Positions 1-9,509 are shown, counted from the first letter of the stretch. The stretch: 52,650 bases of DNA from Sulfitobacter sp. (GCA_029252045.1 JAQXCD010000040.1:1-52650); one strand, 5' to 3'. Notes: generated by a model from the letters alone, not told the origin. Numbers and translations: made by a program.

Positions 1-1
1 C

Positions 2-1357
2 GAGGCGGACGCTGCATTGTCGGGGCGTGTGCGCCTGCGGTTCATTCAGGCCGATGCCAGCTATGATGTGATTTCCGAAGAAGCAGTATTGCCGGACGAG
101 GAAACCCATGCGGTGGCCGCAACTGAATTCACAATGCTGCTGACCCGTGCGGAGGGGCGGCAAGTGGCCGAGCGTTGGCTGAACGAAGCGCGGATCGCCC
201 GTGAGGCTGTGCAGTTTGCGCTGCCGCCGTCGCAATTGCCCCTGCGGGCGGGGGATGTGGTGTCGCTACCTGCTGATCAGGGCGAAGGGTCATCGCTGTT
301 TCGTATCGACCGTGTAGATCAGGCAGAGTTCAAGCAAATCGAGGCAGTGCGGATTGATCCGGCCATTTATACGCCGTCTCCGTTGTCCGATGAACTGGTC
401 GGCATGCGGGCCTTTGTCGCGCCTGTTCCGGTCTATCCGCTGTTTCTGGATATTCCTCTGTTGACCGGAGACGAGGTGCCGCACGCGCCCCATATTGCGG
501 CCAGTGCCAATCCCTGGCCGGGCAGTGTGGCGCTGTATTCCAGCCTGACGGAGCAAAACTTCGACCTCAATACGATCCTGCCGCTGCGGGCGACAATCGG
601 AACAACGCGGTCGCCAATGCTGCGGGCCTCTGCAGGGCTGATCGACCGTGGCGATGCGCTTGAGGTCCGTTTGATCAGCGGTCGCTTGGAGACAGTGGAC
701 GAGGATGCGATGCTGAGCGGTGCCAATCTGGCCGCCATCGGGGATGGGAGCAGCGGCAATTGGGAGATTTTCCAGTTTGCCTCTGCGCAGTTGATTGGCC
801 CGCGCACTTACCTGTTGCGCAATAGATTGCGCGGGCAGGCGGGGTCAGATGGATTGATGCCTGATGTCCGGCCGGAAGGGTCGCAATTTGTCCTGCTCGA
901 CAGTGTGCCGCAGCAAATCGACCTGAGCCGGAATTTGCGGCGTGTGGAGCAAACCTACCGGATCGGGCCTGCTCAACGCCCCGTGAGTGACCCCTCATAC
1001 CGGCAGGTGCAACGGGCCTTTGACGGGAATGGCCTTCGCCCCTATGCCCCCGCCCATCTGCGCGGCATTGCAAGCGCTGCGGGTGCGATTGCGCTGGATT
1101 GGGTGCGCCGGACCCGCACGGACGGTGATGCATGGGAGCCGCTGGAGGTGCCTCTGGGTGAGGACAGCGAAGCCTACCTGCTGCGGGTGGTCAAGGATGG
1201 CGTCATTCTGCGTGAAGAGACACTCTCGGCGCCGACTTTCAGCTACGGATTTGCTGCGCAAACGGCAGACGGTGCAGTAGCCCCCTTCGTGGTTGAAGTT
1301 GCCCAGATTTCGGCGACTTATCGCGCGGGGCTGTTTGCCAGCACTGTGATCACCTGA
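2..1357 (+). CDS. GTA host-specificity / tail protein, C-terminal part (5' truncated by window edge)
   Basis: The frame is open from base 2, with no stop between the edge and the TGA at 1355-1357, so this is the last ~450 residues of a longer gene. The sequence resembles the C-terminal region of the large TIM-barrel-like host-specificity/baseplate protein that closes Rhodobacterales gene transfer agent clusters (orfg15 type, usually well over 1,000 residues). These are domesticated prophage-like particles that package host DNA. The internal TTG at 17 is not a credible start because the coding frame continues upstream. A small gene follows after 2 nt, suggesting co-transcription. The assignment rests on overall sequence resemblance; no catalytic motif is visible in this fragment. 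It could alternatively belong to an ordinary siphophage tail module. Confidence 0.75.
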   Translation, partial: EADAALSGRVRLRFIQADASYDVISEEAVLPDEETHAVAATEFTMLLTRAEGRQVAERWLNEARIAREAVQFALPPSQLPLRAGDVVSLPADQGEGSSLFRIDRVDQAEFKQIEAVRIDPAIYTPSPLSDELVGMRAFVAPVPVYPLFLDIPLLTGDEVPHAPHIAASANPWPGSVALYSSLTEQNFDLNTILPLRATIGTTRSPMLRASAGLIDRGDALEVRLISGRLETVDEDAMLSGANLAAIGDGSSGNWEIFQFASAQLIGPRTYLLRNRLRGQAGSDGLMPDVRPEGSQFVLLDSVPQQIDLSRNLRRVEQTYRIGPAQRPVSDPSYRQVQRAFDGNGLRPYAPAHLRGIASAAGAIALDWVRRTRTDGDAWEPLEVPLGEDSEAYLLRVVKDGVILREETLSAPTFSYGFAAQTADGAVAPFVVEVAQISATYRAGLFASTVIT

Positions 1358-1359
1358 TT

Positions 1360-1647
1360 GTGAGGCGGGTTGGGGTGAGTGATCTGCACCATGCGGCACG
1401 TGCTCTTTATGGCGTGCCGCACGAACAGCGTGGGGCGTTTTGCGCAAGGCTGGTGTGGCGGGCGCATGTGGCTGATAAATATGTCAAACGCTTGGAAAAG
1501 CTACATCCGCACTGGGGGGACGGTAGTTTGCGCGCTGTCGCGTTGGGGCACTCCGCCCTGCTTCGGACAACACCGAATACGGGTGAGATGTTGGCATGCA
1601 TGGCTGTCGTTGTTCAGGCTTTGCAGGCCCGACGCAGACAGGAATGA
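1360..1647 (+). CDS. Small conserved protein downstream of GTA cluster (DUF7742-like)
   Basis: This 95-residue protein starts at GTG 1360, two bases after the preceding stop, so it is probably translated by read-on from the GTA tail gene. The composition is Arg/Ala/His-rich and probably helical; there is no signal peptide or membrane segment. The pattern in which a Tyr-x-Lys-Arg segment is followed by HPHWGDGSL resembles a family of ~90-residue Rhodobacteraceae proteins that sit at the end of the GTA cluster (DUF7742, from memory). Function is unknown. A +2-frame alternative (1379-1657) has no better support. The reading chosen keeps the family-like core and abuts its neighbour. Confidence 0.6.
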   Translation: MRRVGVSDLHHAARALYGVPHEQRGAFCARLVWRAHVADKYVKRLEKLHPHWGDGSLRAVALGHSALLRTTPNTGEMLACMAVVVQALQARRRQE

Positions 1648-1728
1648 TGTCCTGTGATGGATGATCGGGTTTGCATATGGCGCAACTGTGCTAAATAGAA
1701 GGGAGAGCAAAGACAGAGGAGCCGCGCC

Positions 1729-2541
1729 ATGGCGAAAGTACAAAGCAAACTTGCCACTGTTGATCCGGTCTGGGACCAGATTAAACGGGATGCAGAAAAT
1801 GCCGCAACGGACGAGCCTCTGATCGGTGGTTTTGTGCATGCCACGATCCTGCATCACACGTCGATCGAGAAGGCGCTATCCTACCGCATTGCGGCCAAGC
1901 TGTCGTCCAACGAAATGTCGATGATGGTGGTTAGAGAGATCGTCGATCAGGCCTATGCTGATGATCCCACCCTTGTGCAGGCAGCCCGTGCCGATCTGGT
2001 TGCGATTTACGAGCGCGACCCCGCATGCCACCGCCTTTTGCAGCCGATCCTCTATTTCAAAGGGTATCAGGCGGTACAGGCCTACCGGGTCAGCCATTAT
2101 CTTTGGACGCACGGGCACCGCGATCTGGCCTATTTCTTCCAGATGCGGGTTTCCGAGATTTTTGGCGTTGATATCCATCCCGGCGCCCGCATGGGCAAAG
2201 GCATTATGATTGACCATGCCCATTCTGTTGTGATCGGTGAAACGGCTGTGGTGGGGGATAACGTCTCCATGCTGCATTCCGTGACATTGGGTGGGACCGG
2301 CAAGGAAGAAGAAGACCGTCACCCCAAGATTGGTGATGGCGTATTGATCGGGGCAGGGGCCAAGGTGCTGGGCAACATCAAGATTGGCCATTGTAGCCGC
2401 ATCGCTGCGGGCTCCGTGGTGCTGGAGGATGTGCCGCCGTGCAAGACTGTGGCCGGTATTCCGGCGCGGATCGTTGGCGAGGCGGGATGCGATCAGCCGT
2501 CGATTTCTATGAACCACATGCTGGGGCCTTGGGAGGACTAA
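1729..2541 (+). CDS. cysE: Serine O-acetyltransferase
   Basis: CysE transfers acetyl from acetyl-CoA to L-serine, making O-acetylserine for cysteine synthesis in the cytoplasm. The 270-residue length is typical of the long CysE form. The N-terminal half is the helical SATase domain; from about residue 140 a left-handed beta-helix of hexapeptide repeats follows, with the hallmark IHPGARMGKG, IDHAHSVVIGETAVVG and SVTLGGTGK stretches containing the active-site His/Asp residues. The C-terminal tail ends near PSISMNHM, the region that in CysE binds cysteine synthase and feedback cysteine. ATG 1729 is preceded by an AGAGGAG ribosome site. The gene follows the GTA block and is closed by a strong hairpin. 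Identification is secure. Confidence 0.95.
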   Translation: MAKVQSKLATVDPVWDQIKRDAENAATDEPLIGGFVHATILHHTSIEKALSYRIAAKLSSNEMSMMVVREIVDQAYADDPTLVQAARADLVAIYERDPACHRLLQPILYFKGYQAVQAYRVSHYLWTHGHRDLAYFFQMRVSEIFGVDIHPGARMGKGIMIDHAHSVVIGETAVVGDNVSMLHSVTLGGTGKEEEDRHPKIGDGVLIGAGAKVLGNIKIGHCSRIAAGSVVLEDVPPCKTVAGIPARIVGEAGCDQPSISMNHMLGPWED

Positions 2542-2566
2542 GGTTTTCAGGCATTGAAGAATTTAA

Positions 2567-2594
2567 AAAGGCCGGAGCAATGCTCCGGCCTTTT
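2567..2594. terminator. Terminator after cysE
   Basis: A 9-bp perfect GC stem (2570-2578 with 2582-2590, loop AAT) is flanked by AAAA before and TTTT after, so it can act for cysE and possibly from the opposite side for pdhC. Confidence 0.85.
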
Positions 2595-2606
2595 GTTCGA
2601 CTGCTG

Positions 2607-2643
2607 GCCGCCCTATGGGGCGGCGATGAGGGGCTAGCCCCTC
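2607..2643. repeat. Two adjacent GC-rich palindromes
   Basis: Positions 2607-2624 form a 7-bp hairpin (GCCGCCC, loop TATG, GGGCGGC). Directly after it, 2628-2643 is a perfect 16-nt palindrome, GAGGGGCTAGCCCCTC. Both lie in the convergent gap between cysE and pdhC. There is no T-run, so Rho-independent termination is uncertain. They may simply protect the pdhC mRNA 3' end. Confidence 0.45.
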
Positions 2644-2677
2644 AAACTCCCCAGAGCATATCGGGCCAATTGAGATA

Positions 2678-3964
2678 TCAGGCGAGCATCGTCATTGGCG
2701 CTTCGAGGTTGTCTTTGATCGCGTTGAGAAGCTCTGCTCCCAAAGCGCCATCGATCACGCGGTGATCGACAGACAGGGTCACGGACATAACAATCGCGAT
2801 GCCGAGTTCTCCATCTGCTTTGACCACAGGATTTTTCACGCCGGCGCCCACTGCAAGGATTGCGCCATGGGGCGGGTTGATGACTGCATCAAAGTTGTCG
2901 ATCCCGAACATCCCGAGGTTGGAGATGGCAAAGCTACCGCCCTGATACTCATGTGGGGCCAGCTTGCGATCCTTGGCACGGGCGGCAAGGTCTTTCATTT
3001 CGGCACTCAGCGCTGATAGCGATTTCATTTCGGCGTCTTTGAGGACGGGGGTGAACAAGCCACCCTCGATTGCGACAGCCACCGCCACATCGGACGGCTT
3101 GAGCTGGAACACTTTGTCCCCGGCCCAGACAGCGTTGGCTGTTGGCACCTGTTGCAGGGCCAGTGCGCAGGCTTTGATGATGAAATCGTTGACCGACAGC
3201 TTCACACCACGGGGTTCCAGCTGCTTGTTCAACTGGGCGCGGAAGGCCATCAGCGCATCCAGCTGGATGTCGCGGCGCAGGTAGAAGTGCGGCACGGTCT
3301 GCTTGGCCTCTGTCAGGCGTGCAGCGATGGTTTTGCGCATGCCGTTGAGGGCGATCTCTTCGTACTCGCGGCCCTCGTACATCTTGGCGATGGCATCGCT
3401 GGACGGGCCTGTGGCTTTTGCTGTGGCCTGTGCAGCGGGTGCAGCCCCAGCTTTGGGGGCGTCGGATTTTGACAGCCCTTCAACATCGGCTTTCACGATG
3501 CGGCCATGGGGGCCGGAGCCTTTGACACCCCCCAGATCAAGGCCTTTTTGCGCAGCAATGCGGCGCGCAAGCGGGGAGGCGAAGATACGGCTGCCATCTG
3601 TCTTGTTAGCAACCGCGGGTGCCGGTGCTGCTTTTGCGGCTTCCGGTTCCGTTTTGGGAGTAGGTGCCGGTGCTGCATCTGCCTTTGGCGCAGAAGTCGC
3701 ACCTATATCTGACGCGCTTTCGCCTTCTTCGAGCAGGACGGCAATAGCTGTGTTTACTTTCACGCCTTCCGTGCCCTCGGCGAACAGGATTTTGCCGATA
3801 ACACCTTCGTCGGTGGCCTCGAACTCCATCGTTGCTTTGTCGGTTTCAATCTCGCACATCACATCGCCGGAGGAGACAGTGTCGCCCTCCTTGACCAGCC
3901 ATTTGGCCAGCGTGCCTTCTTCCATCGTGGGCGAGAGGGCGGGCATGAGGATTTCTATTGGCAT
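2678..3964 (-). CDS. pdhC: Pyruvate dehydrogenase E2, dihydrolipoamide acetyltransferase
   Basis: E2 is the core of the pyruvate dehydrogenase complex and moves the acetyl group from lipoamide to CoA. At 428 residues it has one N-terminal lipoyl domain (about 1-80, lipoylated Lys43 in [10 protein letters not shown]), an Ala/Pro-rich linker, a peripheral subunit-binding domain (about 128-165) and the catalytic acyltransferase domain. The active-site DHRVIDG motif (His401, Asp405) lies 28 residues from the C-terminus. Order and spacing place it third in pdhA-pdhB-pdhC, 12 nt after pdhB. Its lipoyl domain is nearly identical to that of PdhB, at both protein and DNA level. The E3 partner is encoded separately at 20.3 kb. 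Confidence 0.95.
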   Translation of the reverse strand: MPIEILMPALSPTMEEGTLAKWLVKEGDTVSSGDVMCEIETDKATMEFEATDEGVIGKILFAEGTEGVKVNTAIAVLLEEGESASDIGATSAPKADAAPAPTPKTEPEAAKAAPAPAVANKTDGSRIFASPLARRIAAQKGLDLGGVKGSGPHGRIVKADVEGLSKSDAPKAGAAPAAQATAKATGPSSDAIAKMYEGREYEEIALNGMRKTIAARLTEAKQTVPHFYLRRDIQLDALMAFRAQLNKQLEPRGVKLSVNDFIIKACALALQQVPTANAVWAGDKVFQLKPSDVAVAVAIEGGLFTPVLKDAEMKSLSALSAEMKDLAARAKDRKLAPHEYQGGSFAISNLGMFGIDNFDAVINPPHGAILAVGAGVKNPVVKADGELGIAIVMSVTLSVDHRVIDGALGAELLNAIKDNLEAPMTMLA

Positions 3965-3976
3965 CGTGTCCGCTCC

Positions 3977-5344
3977 TTATTTGTAAGTTACTTTTTTCAC
4001 TGCTTCGATCACCTCGGCGGTGGTCACAAGCGCGTGTTTTTCGAGATTGGCCGCATAGGGCATCGGCACATCCTTGCCGGTGCAGCAGATCACAGGCGCG
4101 TCCAGATAATCAAACGCTTCCTGCATCACAACCGAGCTGATGTAGCTGCCGACGCTGCCTTGCGGCCAGCCTTCTTCGACTGTCACCAAGCGGTTGGTTT
4201 TCATCACCGATTTGATAATCGCAGGCGTGTCCATCGGGCGCAGGGTGCGCAGGTCGATGACTTCTGCCATGATGCCTTCTTCGGCCAGCTTGTCAGCGGC
4301 TTCCAGCGCGTAGGTCATGCCGATGCCAAAGCTTACGATGGTCACATCGTCGCCCTCGCGCCAGATGCGGGCTTTGCCGAAGGGCACGGTGTAATCCTCG
4401 ATCTCCGGCACATCAAACGACCGGCCATAGAGGATTTCATTCTCGAGAAAGATCACAGGGTTCGGATCACGGATGGCCGTTTTCATCAGACCTTTATAAT
4501 CGGAGGCGGAGTAGGGCATCGCCACCTTCAGGCCAGGCACCTGCATGTACCAAGCGGCGTAATCCTGCGAGTGTTGGGCACCCACACGCGCCGCCGCACC
4601 GTTCGGACCACGGAAGACCATGGGCGCGCCCATCTGGCCGCCGGACATATATAGCGTTTTGGCTGCCGAATTGATGATGTGGTCAATCGCCTGCATGGCG
4701 AAGTTGAAGGTCATAAACTCCACAATCGGGCGTAAGCCGCCAAAGGCTGCACCCGTTGCGATACCGGCAAAGCCGTGTTCGGTAATAGGCGTGTCGATCA
4801 CGCGTTTTGCGCCGAATTCGTCCAGCATCCCTTGGGAGATCTTGTAGGCACCTTGATATTCGGCAACCTCTTCCCCCATCAGGAAAACGCTGTCGTCGCG
4901 GCGCATCTCTTCGGACATGCCGTCGCGTAGGGCTTCACGCACTGTCTGCTGCTTGAGCTTGGTGCCCTCGGGCCAATCGGGGGAGGTGTCGACAACAGGT
5001 GCGGCCTGCTTTGTGCTTTCGGCAGGCGCAGCGGCTGGGGCGCTCTGGACGGCGGCGGCAGCTGGTGCTGACTTGGCCGTATCCACAGCGGAGGCGTCCT
5101 CGCCTTCTTCCAGCAAGACGGCGATGGCGGTGTTTACCTTCACGCCTTCCGTGCCTTCGGCGATCAGGATTTTACCGATCACCCCTTCATCCACGGCCTC
5201 GAATTCCATCGTGGCTTTGTCGGTTTCAATCTCGCACATGATGTCACCGGAGGAGACCGTGTCACCCTCCTTGACCAGCCATTTGGCCAGCGTGCCTTCT
5301 TCCATGGTCGGGCTCAGGGCGGGCATCAGAATTTCGGTTGCCAT
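3977..5344 (-). CDS. pdhB: Pyruvate dehydrogenase E1 beta with N-terminal lipoyl domain
   Basis: E1-beta, together with E1-alpha, decarboxylates pyruvate with thiamine diphosphate and reductively acetylates lipoamide. The 455-residue protein begins with a full lipoyl domain (Lys43 in ETDKATMEF), then an Ala/Pro linker to about residue 125, then the transketolase-like beta subunit (start near [18 protein letters not shown], with the [12 protein letters not shown] and [16 protein letters not shown] motifs). The lipoyl extension on E1-beta is a known alphaproteobacterial arrangement. The frame is open upstream of the chosen ATG (28 more residues to 5428), but those overlap pdhA and are not family-like, and ATG 5344 sits 4 nt after the pdhA stop. 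Its product must work with PdhA and PdhC. Confidence 0.94.
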   Translation of the reverse strand: MATEILMPALSPTMEEGTLAKWLVKEGDTVSSGDIMCEIETDKATMEFEAVDEGVIGKILIAEGTEGVKVNTAIAVLLEEGEDASAVDTAKSAPAAAAVQSAPAAAPAESTKQAAPVVDTSPDWPEGTKLKQQTVREALRDGMSEEMRRDDSVFLMGEEVAEYQGAYKISQGMLDEFGAKRVIDTPITEHGFAGIATGAAFGGLRPIVEFMTFNFAMQAIDHIINSAAKTLYMSGGQMGAPMVFRGPNGAAARVGAQHSQDYAAWYMQVPGLKVAMPYSASDYKGLMKTAIRDPNPVIFLENEILYGRSFDVPEIEDYTVPFGKARIWREGDDVTIVSFGIGMTYALEAADKLAEEGIMAEVIDLRTLRPMDTPAIIKSVMKTNRLVTVEEGWPQGSVGSYISSVVMQEAFDYLDAPVICCTGKDVPMPYAANLEKHALVTTAEVIEAVKKVTYK

Positions 5345-5348
5345 AGTC

Positions 5349-6359
5349 TTAAGCCTCCAGCTCAGCGTAAATATCGGTCCATAGCTCGTCCAGATGCGGC
5401 TCGGGGCTTTCCTTGGCGAACTCGGCACTCTCGTTGACGATGCCTTTGATCTCTTTGTCGATGGCTTTCAGATCGACTTCGGTGGCGTGTTTGCCGGTCA
5501 GCAGCAGAGTGCGCACAGCTTCGATCGGATCACGCTCGTCGCGGACCTTCTGCACTTCCTCGCGGGTGCGGTACTTGGCCGGATCGGACATGGAGTGCCC
5601 GCGATAGCGGTAGGTCTTGATCTCCAGAATATAGGGGCCTTCGCCGGACCGGCAATGCGCCACAGCTGTCTCGCTGGCCGCTTTCACGGCCAGAACATCC
5701 ATGCCGTCAACGGCCTCACCCGGTATGCCAAAGGCCATCCCGCGCTCGTAAATCTCGGCAGAGGAGGTGGAGCGCTGCTGCGATGTGCCCATCGCATATT
5801 GGTTGTTTTCGATCACAAAGATGCAGGGCAGCTTCCACAGGGCGGCCATGTTGAACGCCTCATAGACCTGACCCTGGTTTGCGGCACCGTCCCCGAAATA
5901 GGTGAAGGTCACGTTGTCGTTGCCTTTGTATTTATCAGCAAAAGCCAATCCAGCACCCAGCGGTACCTGTGCTGCCACAATGCCGTGGCCACCGTAGAAA
6001 TGCTTCTCCTTGGAGAACATATGCATCGAGCCGCCTTTGCCCTTGGAGTATCCCCCTTCGCGGCCTGTCAGCTCTGCCATCACTCCGTTCGGGTCCATGC
6101 CGCAGGCCAGCATATGACCGTGATCGCGGTAAGAGGTGATGCGCTTGTCGCCCTCTTTGGCTGCTGCTTCCAGACCGACCACAACTGCTTCCTGACCGAT
6201 GTAGAGGTGGCAGAAGCCGCCAATCAGGCCCATGCCATAAAGCTGGCCCGCCTTTTCCTCAAATCGCCGGATCAGTAGCATGTCACGGTAAAAGGCTTTC
6301 AACTCTTCCGGCGAAACATTCGACGGGGCAGTTTTGGCACTCGTTTTCTTGGCAGCCAT
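5349..6359 (-). CDS. pdhA: Pyruvate dehydrogenase E1 alpha
   Basis: This is the catalytic thiamine-diphosphate subunit that decarboxylates pyruvate. The 336-residue protein shows the TPP/Mg motif from GDG (156-158) to ENN (184-186), and the conserved loop [15 protein letters not shown] found in E1-alpha proteins. ATG 6359 follows a GGAGG ribosome site; a longer reading from 6398 adds 13 unconserved residues and would run into the operator region, so it is rejected. It is the first gene of the pdhABC operon, with very short intergenic gaps. A perfect 14-bp palindrome lies 45 nt upstream, next to a TATAAT-like -10 element, which suggests repressor control. Confidence 0.95.
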   Translation of the reverse strand: MAAKKTSAKTAPSNVSPEELKAFYRDMLLIRRFEEKAGQLYGMGLIGGFCHLYIGQEAVVVGLEAAAKEGDKRITSYRDHGHMLACGMDPNGVMAELTGREGGYSKGKGGSMHMFSKEKHFYGGHGIVAAQVPLGAGLAFADKYKGNDNVTFTYFGDGAANQGQVYEAFNMAALWKLPCIFVIENNQYAMGTSQQRSTSSAEIYERGMAFGIPGEAVDGMDVLAVKAASETAVAHCRSGEGPYILEIKTYRYRGHSMSDPAKYRTREEVQKVRDERDPIEAVRTLLLTGKHATEVDLKAIDKEIKGIVNESAEFAKESPEPHLDELWTDIYAELEA

Positions 6360-6403
6360 AGGGCAGTCCTCCCGTTGGCACGTACTCGCACGCACCACAT
6401 ATG

Positions 6404-6417
6404 GTTTAACGTTAAAC
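6404..6417. promoter_or_regulatory. Perfect palindrome upstream of pdhA (putative LacI-type operator)
   Basis: GTTTAACGTTAAAC is a perfect CG-centred 14-bp palindrome. On the pdhA strand a TATAAT element (bases 6426-6421) lies just upstream of it, so a bound protein would cover the likely transcription start. No clear -35 was seen. The same core with the same flanks (ATGG... and ...CTATA) occurs upstream of lpdA, and related sites precede both gap genes. The family resembles operators of LacI-type regulators of alphaproteobacterial carbon metabolism (CceR). The regulator is inferred. Confidence 0.65.
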
Positions 6418-6494
6418 TATATTATAAAGGATTCGAAGCCGGATGGCGAGAGGCTTTGCGCTTTGCCTGATTTGTGGTCGGGCAGGGCAGGGGA

Positions 6495-6785
6495 TTAGCG
6501 GATTACGATCTCGTCCGTGCGCACCATGCCCAGCACGTTGCGCGCCTGTTCGTCCAGCAGATCCAGATCAAGATAGTCGTCGGACAAACGGCGGGTCAGG
6601 TTTTCCATCCGCGCGACATCAGCGCGGACTTGGGTTAGCTGAAGGCGCATGGAGTCTGCTTCCGCAAGAATCTCGGCACGGCGGAACAGGCCGAAATCAC
6701 CCTGCACCGCAGCAAACATAAAATACAGGCTGAGCGCAAAGGAAATTGCGAAGAACAAAATAGGGCCGTATGCGAGTTTGCTCAT
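6495..6785 (-). CDS. ftsB: FtsB/DivIC-like septum formation initiator
   Basis: This 96-residue single-pass membrane protein has a short cytoplasmic start, a transmembrane segment at about residues 7-25, then a coiled coil (about 35-65) and a short C-terminal domain (DLLDEQARNVLGMVRTDEIVI). This is the FtsB/DivIC layout; such proteins bridge FtsL and FtsQ in the divisome. Length and order of parts fit the family, and the gene often lies next to pdhA in alphaproteobacteria. It is transcribed in the same direction as pdhABC but 135 nt upstream, with the pdhA operator between, so it probably has a separate transcript. Confidence 0.85.
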   Translation of the reverse strand: MSKLAYGPILFFAISFALSLYFMFAAVQGDFGLFRRAEILAEADSMRLQLTQVRADVARMENLTRRLSDDYLDLDLLDEQARNVLGMVRTDEIVIR

Positions 6786-6938
6786 GGGGTGGATGCCTTG
6801 GGGGTAGGTGCCTGAATGTCTGCCGGATGTGCCGCCTCTTGTCGGGCGGTCCCCGTCTTATGCCACTGGGGAATCACATTGTTAATCCCCTGATTCGCAC
6901 CTGACGCAAACACGTCACAGGTTTGTTGCAGCTGGGCC

Positions 6939-8132
6939 TTAGCCCTGTAAGGCAGCAACGCCGGGCAATGTCTTGCCCTCCATCCACTCTAGAAACGCGC
7001 CACCCGCAGTCGAGATATAGGTGAAATCATCCGCTACCCCCGCCTGATTAAGGGCCGCAACGGTATCGCCGCCCCCTGCAACAGAAATCAGCGCGCCGTC
7101 GCGGGTTTGCTGTGCTGCAGATTTTGCGGCAGCCACTGTGGCAGTATCAAACGGCGCAATTTCAAACGCGCCCATCGGGCCGTTCCAGATCAGGGTTTTC
7201 AGCCCCTTGATGGCCAGCTCGACCTGCTTGACCGTCTCCGGCCCCGCATCCAGCACCATCTGGTCTGCCCCTAGAACCGTATCCGCGCCCAGCAACGCCA
7301 CCTCATGAGCCGCACCGGCCTTGAACTCGCGTGCCACCAGCCCGTCTACGGGCAACAACACACGGCACCGGGCCTTGTCGGCTTGCGCCATGATGTCACG
7401 CGCTGTGTCCAGATAATCCATCTCGCGGAGCGATGCCCCCAGCTGCGCGCCTTGCGCCACCAGAAAGGTATTCGCCATGCCGCCGCCGATTACCAGCAGG
7501 TCCAAACGGTTCACAAGGTTCTCCAGCAAGGCGATTTTGGTCGAGACCTTGGCACCGCCCACCACAGCCCCCACGGGGCGCTCCGGCTTGGACAATGCAG
7601 CCTCAAGTGCCGACAATTCGGCCTGCATCAGGCGACCTGCACAAGAGGGAAGGTGGTGCGCCAAGCCTTCGGTTGAGGCATGGGCACGGTGCGCGGCCGA
7701 AAACGCGTCGTTGCAGAAAACATCGCCAATCTTGGCCAAACGGGCTGCAAAGGCCGGATCGTTTACTTCCTCGCCTGCGTGAAAGCGGATGTTCTCGATC
7801 AGCACCACATCGGCGGCGGCCACTTCGGCGGTCATATGCTCGGCTGCATCCAGCGTCTCGACCAGTGCAACCGTGCGCATCAGCGCGCGCCGCAGGGCGG
7901 GCAGGACCTGCCGCAAACTCATCTCCAGGTTCACCTTGCCCTTGGGGCGGCCAAAATGCGCCAGCAGGATCGGCGTGCCACCTTTGGACAGGATGTCATG
8001 CACCGTCGGGACAATCCGCTCGATCCGGGTGGTGTCTGTAACCTCGCCTTTTTCAACGGGTACATTGATATCCACACGCACCAGAACCCGCTTGCCGTGC
8101 AGGTCCATATCATCCAGTGACTTCCAACCCAT
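6939..8132 (-). CDS. pgk: Phosphoglycerate kinase
   Basis: Pgk interconverts 1,3-bisphosphoglycerate + ADP and 3-phosphoglycerate + ATP. The 397-residue length is typical. Visible motifs are the N-terminal RVDINVP substrate loop, [10 protein letters not shown], the [16 protein letters not shown] segment, [10 protein letters not shown] at the domain hinge, NGPMGAFE, and a C-terminal [12 protein letters not shown] nucleotide loop. ATG 8132 is preceded by GAGGGACGG. It is a monocistronic minus-strand gene, divergent from ppiB. The two GAPDH genes are not adjacent but lie 28 kb away in the same window. No convincing gap-type operator was found upstream. Confidence 0.96.
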   Translation of the reverse strand: MGWKSLDDMDLHGKRVLVRVDINVPVEKGEVTDTTRIERIVPTVHDILSKGGTPILLAHFGRPKGKVNLEMSLRQVLPALRRALMRTVALVETLDAAEHMTAEVAAADVVLIENIRFHAGEEVNDPAFAARLAKIGDVFCNDAFSAAHRAHASTEGLAHHLPSCAGRLMQAELSALEAALSKPERPVGAVVGGAKVSTKIALLENLVNRLDLLVIGGGMANTFLVAQGAQLGASLREMDYLDTARDIMAQADKARCRVLLPVDGLVAREFKAGAAHEVALLGADTVLGADQMVLDAGPETVKQVELAIKGLKTLIWNGPMGAFEIAPFDTATVAAAKSAAQQTRDGALISVAGGGDTVAALNQAGVADDFTYISTAGGAFLEWMEGKTLPGVAALQG

Positions 8133-8265
8133 AATTTCCGTCCCTCAAAGCTGCGATCAAAGTTACCCGCTGTTTTGCCGTTATCTTGCCTAGGGTCAAT
8201 GCGCCGGCTTGGCAATTGTGCCTCCGCGCCTTAGGTAATGGGCAATATTAAAACAGGAGCGCCCC

Positions 8266-8772
8266 ATGGCCGAGATCAAAGACCCAGAAAACACAATCCT
8301 GATGGAGCTGAAAGGCGGCACCGTCACCATCCAGCTGCTGCCCGATGTTGCTCCCCAGCACGTTGAGCGTATGAAGACGCTGGCGCGCGCAGGTGCCTAT
8401 GACAACGTGGCCTTCCACCGCGTCATCGACGGCTTTATGGCCCAGACGGGTGACGTACAGCACGGCAACATGGAAAAAGATTACAACCCGCGCGGCGCGG
8501 GCACAGGCGGCTCCGAGCATCCCGACGTGCCGGCAGAGTTTTCCAAGATCCCGCACGCACGCGGCTCTCTGGGCGCTGCGCGCTCCGCCAACCCGAACTC
8601 GGCCAACAGCCAGTTCTTCATCAACTTCAAAGACAACGACTTCCTGAATGGCCAGTACACCGTTTACGGTCAGGTCATCTCCGGTATGGAGCATGTGGAT
8701 GCCATCGCAAAAGGCGAGCCACCTGCCAACCCGGACCGTATGATCAGCGTCAAGGTTGCCGCAGATGCGTAA
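8266..8772 (+). CDS. ppiB: Cyclophilin-type peptidyl-prolyl isomerase, cytoplasmic
   Basis: This isomerase catalyses cis-trans isomerisation of X-Pro bonds. The 168-residue protein is a single cyclophilin domain without a signal peptide. The core motif FHRVIDGFMAQTGD (catalytic Arg in FHR), the substrate-pocket stretch GSLGAARSANPNSANSQFFI and the NGQYTVYGQVI strand are all present. ATG 8266 is preceded by CAGGAG. The last bases overlap the start of a second cyclophilin (ATGCGTAA, 8765-8772), so the two are translationally coupled. Confidence 0.93.
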   Translation: MAEIKDPENTILMELKGGTVTIQLLPDVAPQHVERMKTLARAGAYDNVAFHRVIDGFMAQTGDVQHGNMEKDYNPRGAGTGGSEHPDVPAEFSKIPHARGSLGAARSANPNSANSQFFINFKDNDFLNGQYTVYGQVISGMEHVDAIAKGEPPANPDRMISVKVAADA

Positions 8773-9319
8773 TCTGGTTGCAGGCGGGCTCTTCGCTACG
8801 CTCATCGCAGGCTCCGCGCTGGCGTCTGGTCTGGAGATTGTTGTCGAAGGCGAAGCCAACGGCACAATCACCGTTGATCTGCTGGAAGACGTAGCGCCTG
8901 CGCACGTCGCCCAGATCACGGCTCTGGCGGCTGATGGCAAATACGACGGCGTGGTATTCCACCGCGTCATCGACGGCTTTATGGCGCAAACCGGTGATGT
9001 CGAGCATGGCCGCATGGGGCAAGACCTGCGCCGTGCGGGCACCGGCGGCTCGGACCTCTCCGATCTGCCGGCCGAGTTCTCCGACGTGCCGTTTGAAAAA
9101 GGTGTCGTCGGCATGGCGCGGTCCCAAAGCCCCGACAGCGCGAACAGCCAGTTTTTCATCATGTTTGACGCAGCCCCGTTCCTGAACGGCCAGTACACGG
9201 TTGTTGGCCGTGTGACAGGCGGTCAGGACGTGGTGGACGCAATCAAACGCGGGACAGGTGCCAATGGCGCCGTGATCGGCCAGCCAGATATGATGAAGAC
9301 GGTTACTGTCACGGACTGA
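8765..9319 (+). CDS. Cyclophilin-type peptidyl-prolyl isomerase, exported
   Basis: This 184-residue cyclophilin has an N-terminal signal peptide (MRNLVAGGLFATLIAGSALA, cleavage near residue 20), so it should act in the periplasm on exported or outer-membrane proteins. It keeps FHRVIDGFMAQTGD and ANSQFFIMF. ATG 8765 is chosen because it lies inside the stop overlap of ppiB and starts exactly at a signal peptide; an in-frame TTG three codons earlier is less likely. High similarity to the upstream gene, at DNA level as well, indicates a tandem duplication followed by relocation of one product. A terminator follows. Confidence 0.92.
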   Translation: MRNLVAGGLFATLIAGSALASGLEIVVEGEANGTITVDLLEDVAPAHVAQITALAADGKYDGVVFHRVIDGFMAQTGDVEHGRMGQDLRRAGTGGSDLSDLPAEFSDVPFEKGVVGMARSQSPDSANSQFFIMFDAAPFLNGQYTVVGRVTGGQDVVDAIKRGTGANGAVIGQPDMMKTVTVTD

Positions 9320-9345
9320 GATGATTGTGACGGCTGAAAGGAAAG

Positions 9346-9373
9346 AAGGCGCTCGGGAAGGGGGCGCCTTTTT
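9346..9373 (+). terminator. Terminator after the cyclophilin pair
   Basis: AAGGCGC (9346-9352) pairs with GCGCCTT (9364-9370) and is followed by TTT. It lies 27 nt past the stop codon. Confidence 0.8.
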
Positions 9374-9402
9374 GTCTGGAGGTTGAACATATTTATGATG
9401 TT

Positions 9403-9423
9403 CAAAAACGGTCATTTTTGGCA
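9403..9423. repeat. 21-nt direct repeat, left copy
   Basis: The sequence from CAAAAACG to TTTTTGGCA matches 19 of 21 positions with a copy at 9959-9979. Each copy is also an imperfect inverted repeat (CAAAAA/TTTTTG). The two copies bracket a lower-GC segment holding one orphan gene. Confidence 0.6.
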
Positions 9424-9509
9424 GGGACAGAAAAAAGGGGGGGTATCACTTCAACTTCCGGCTCCCGGCCCATAGAATACGGAATAGGCAGTCTTTTCGG
9501 AGATGAAAA

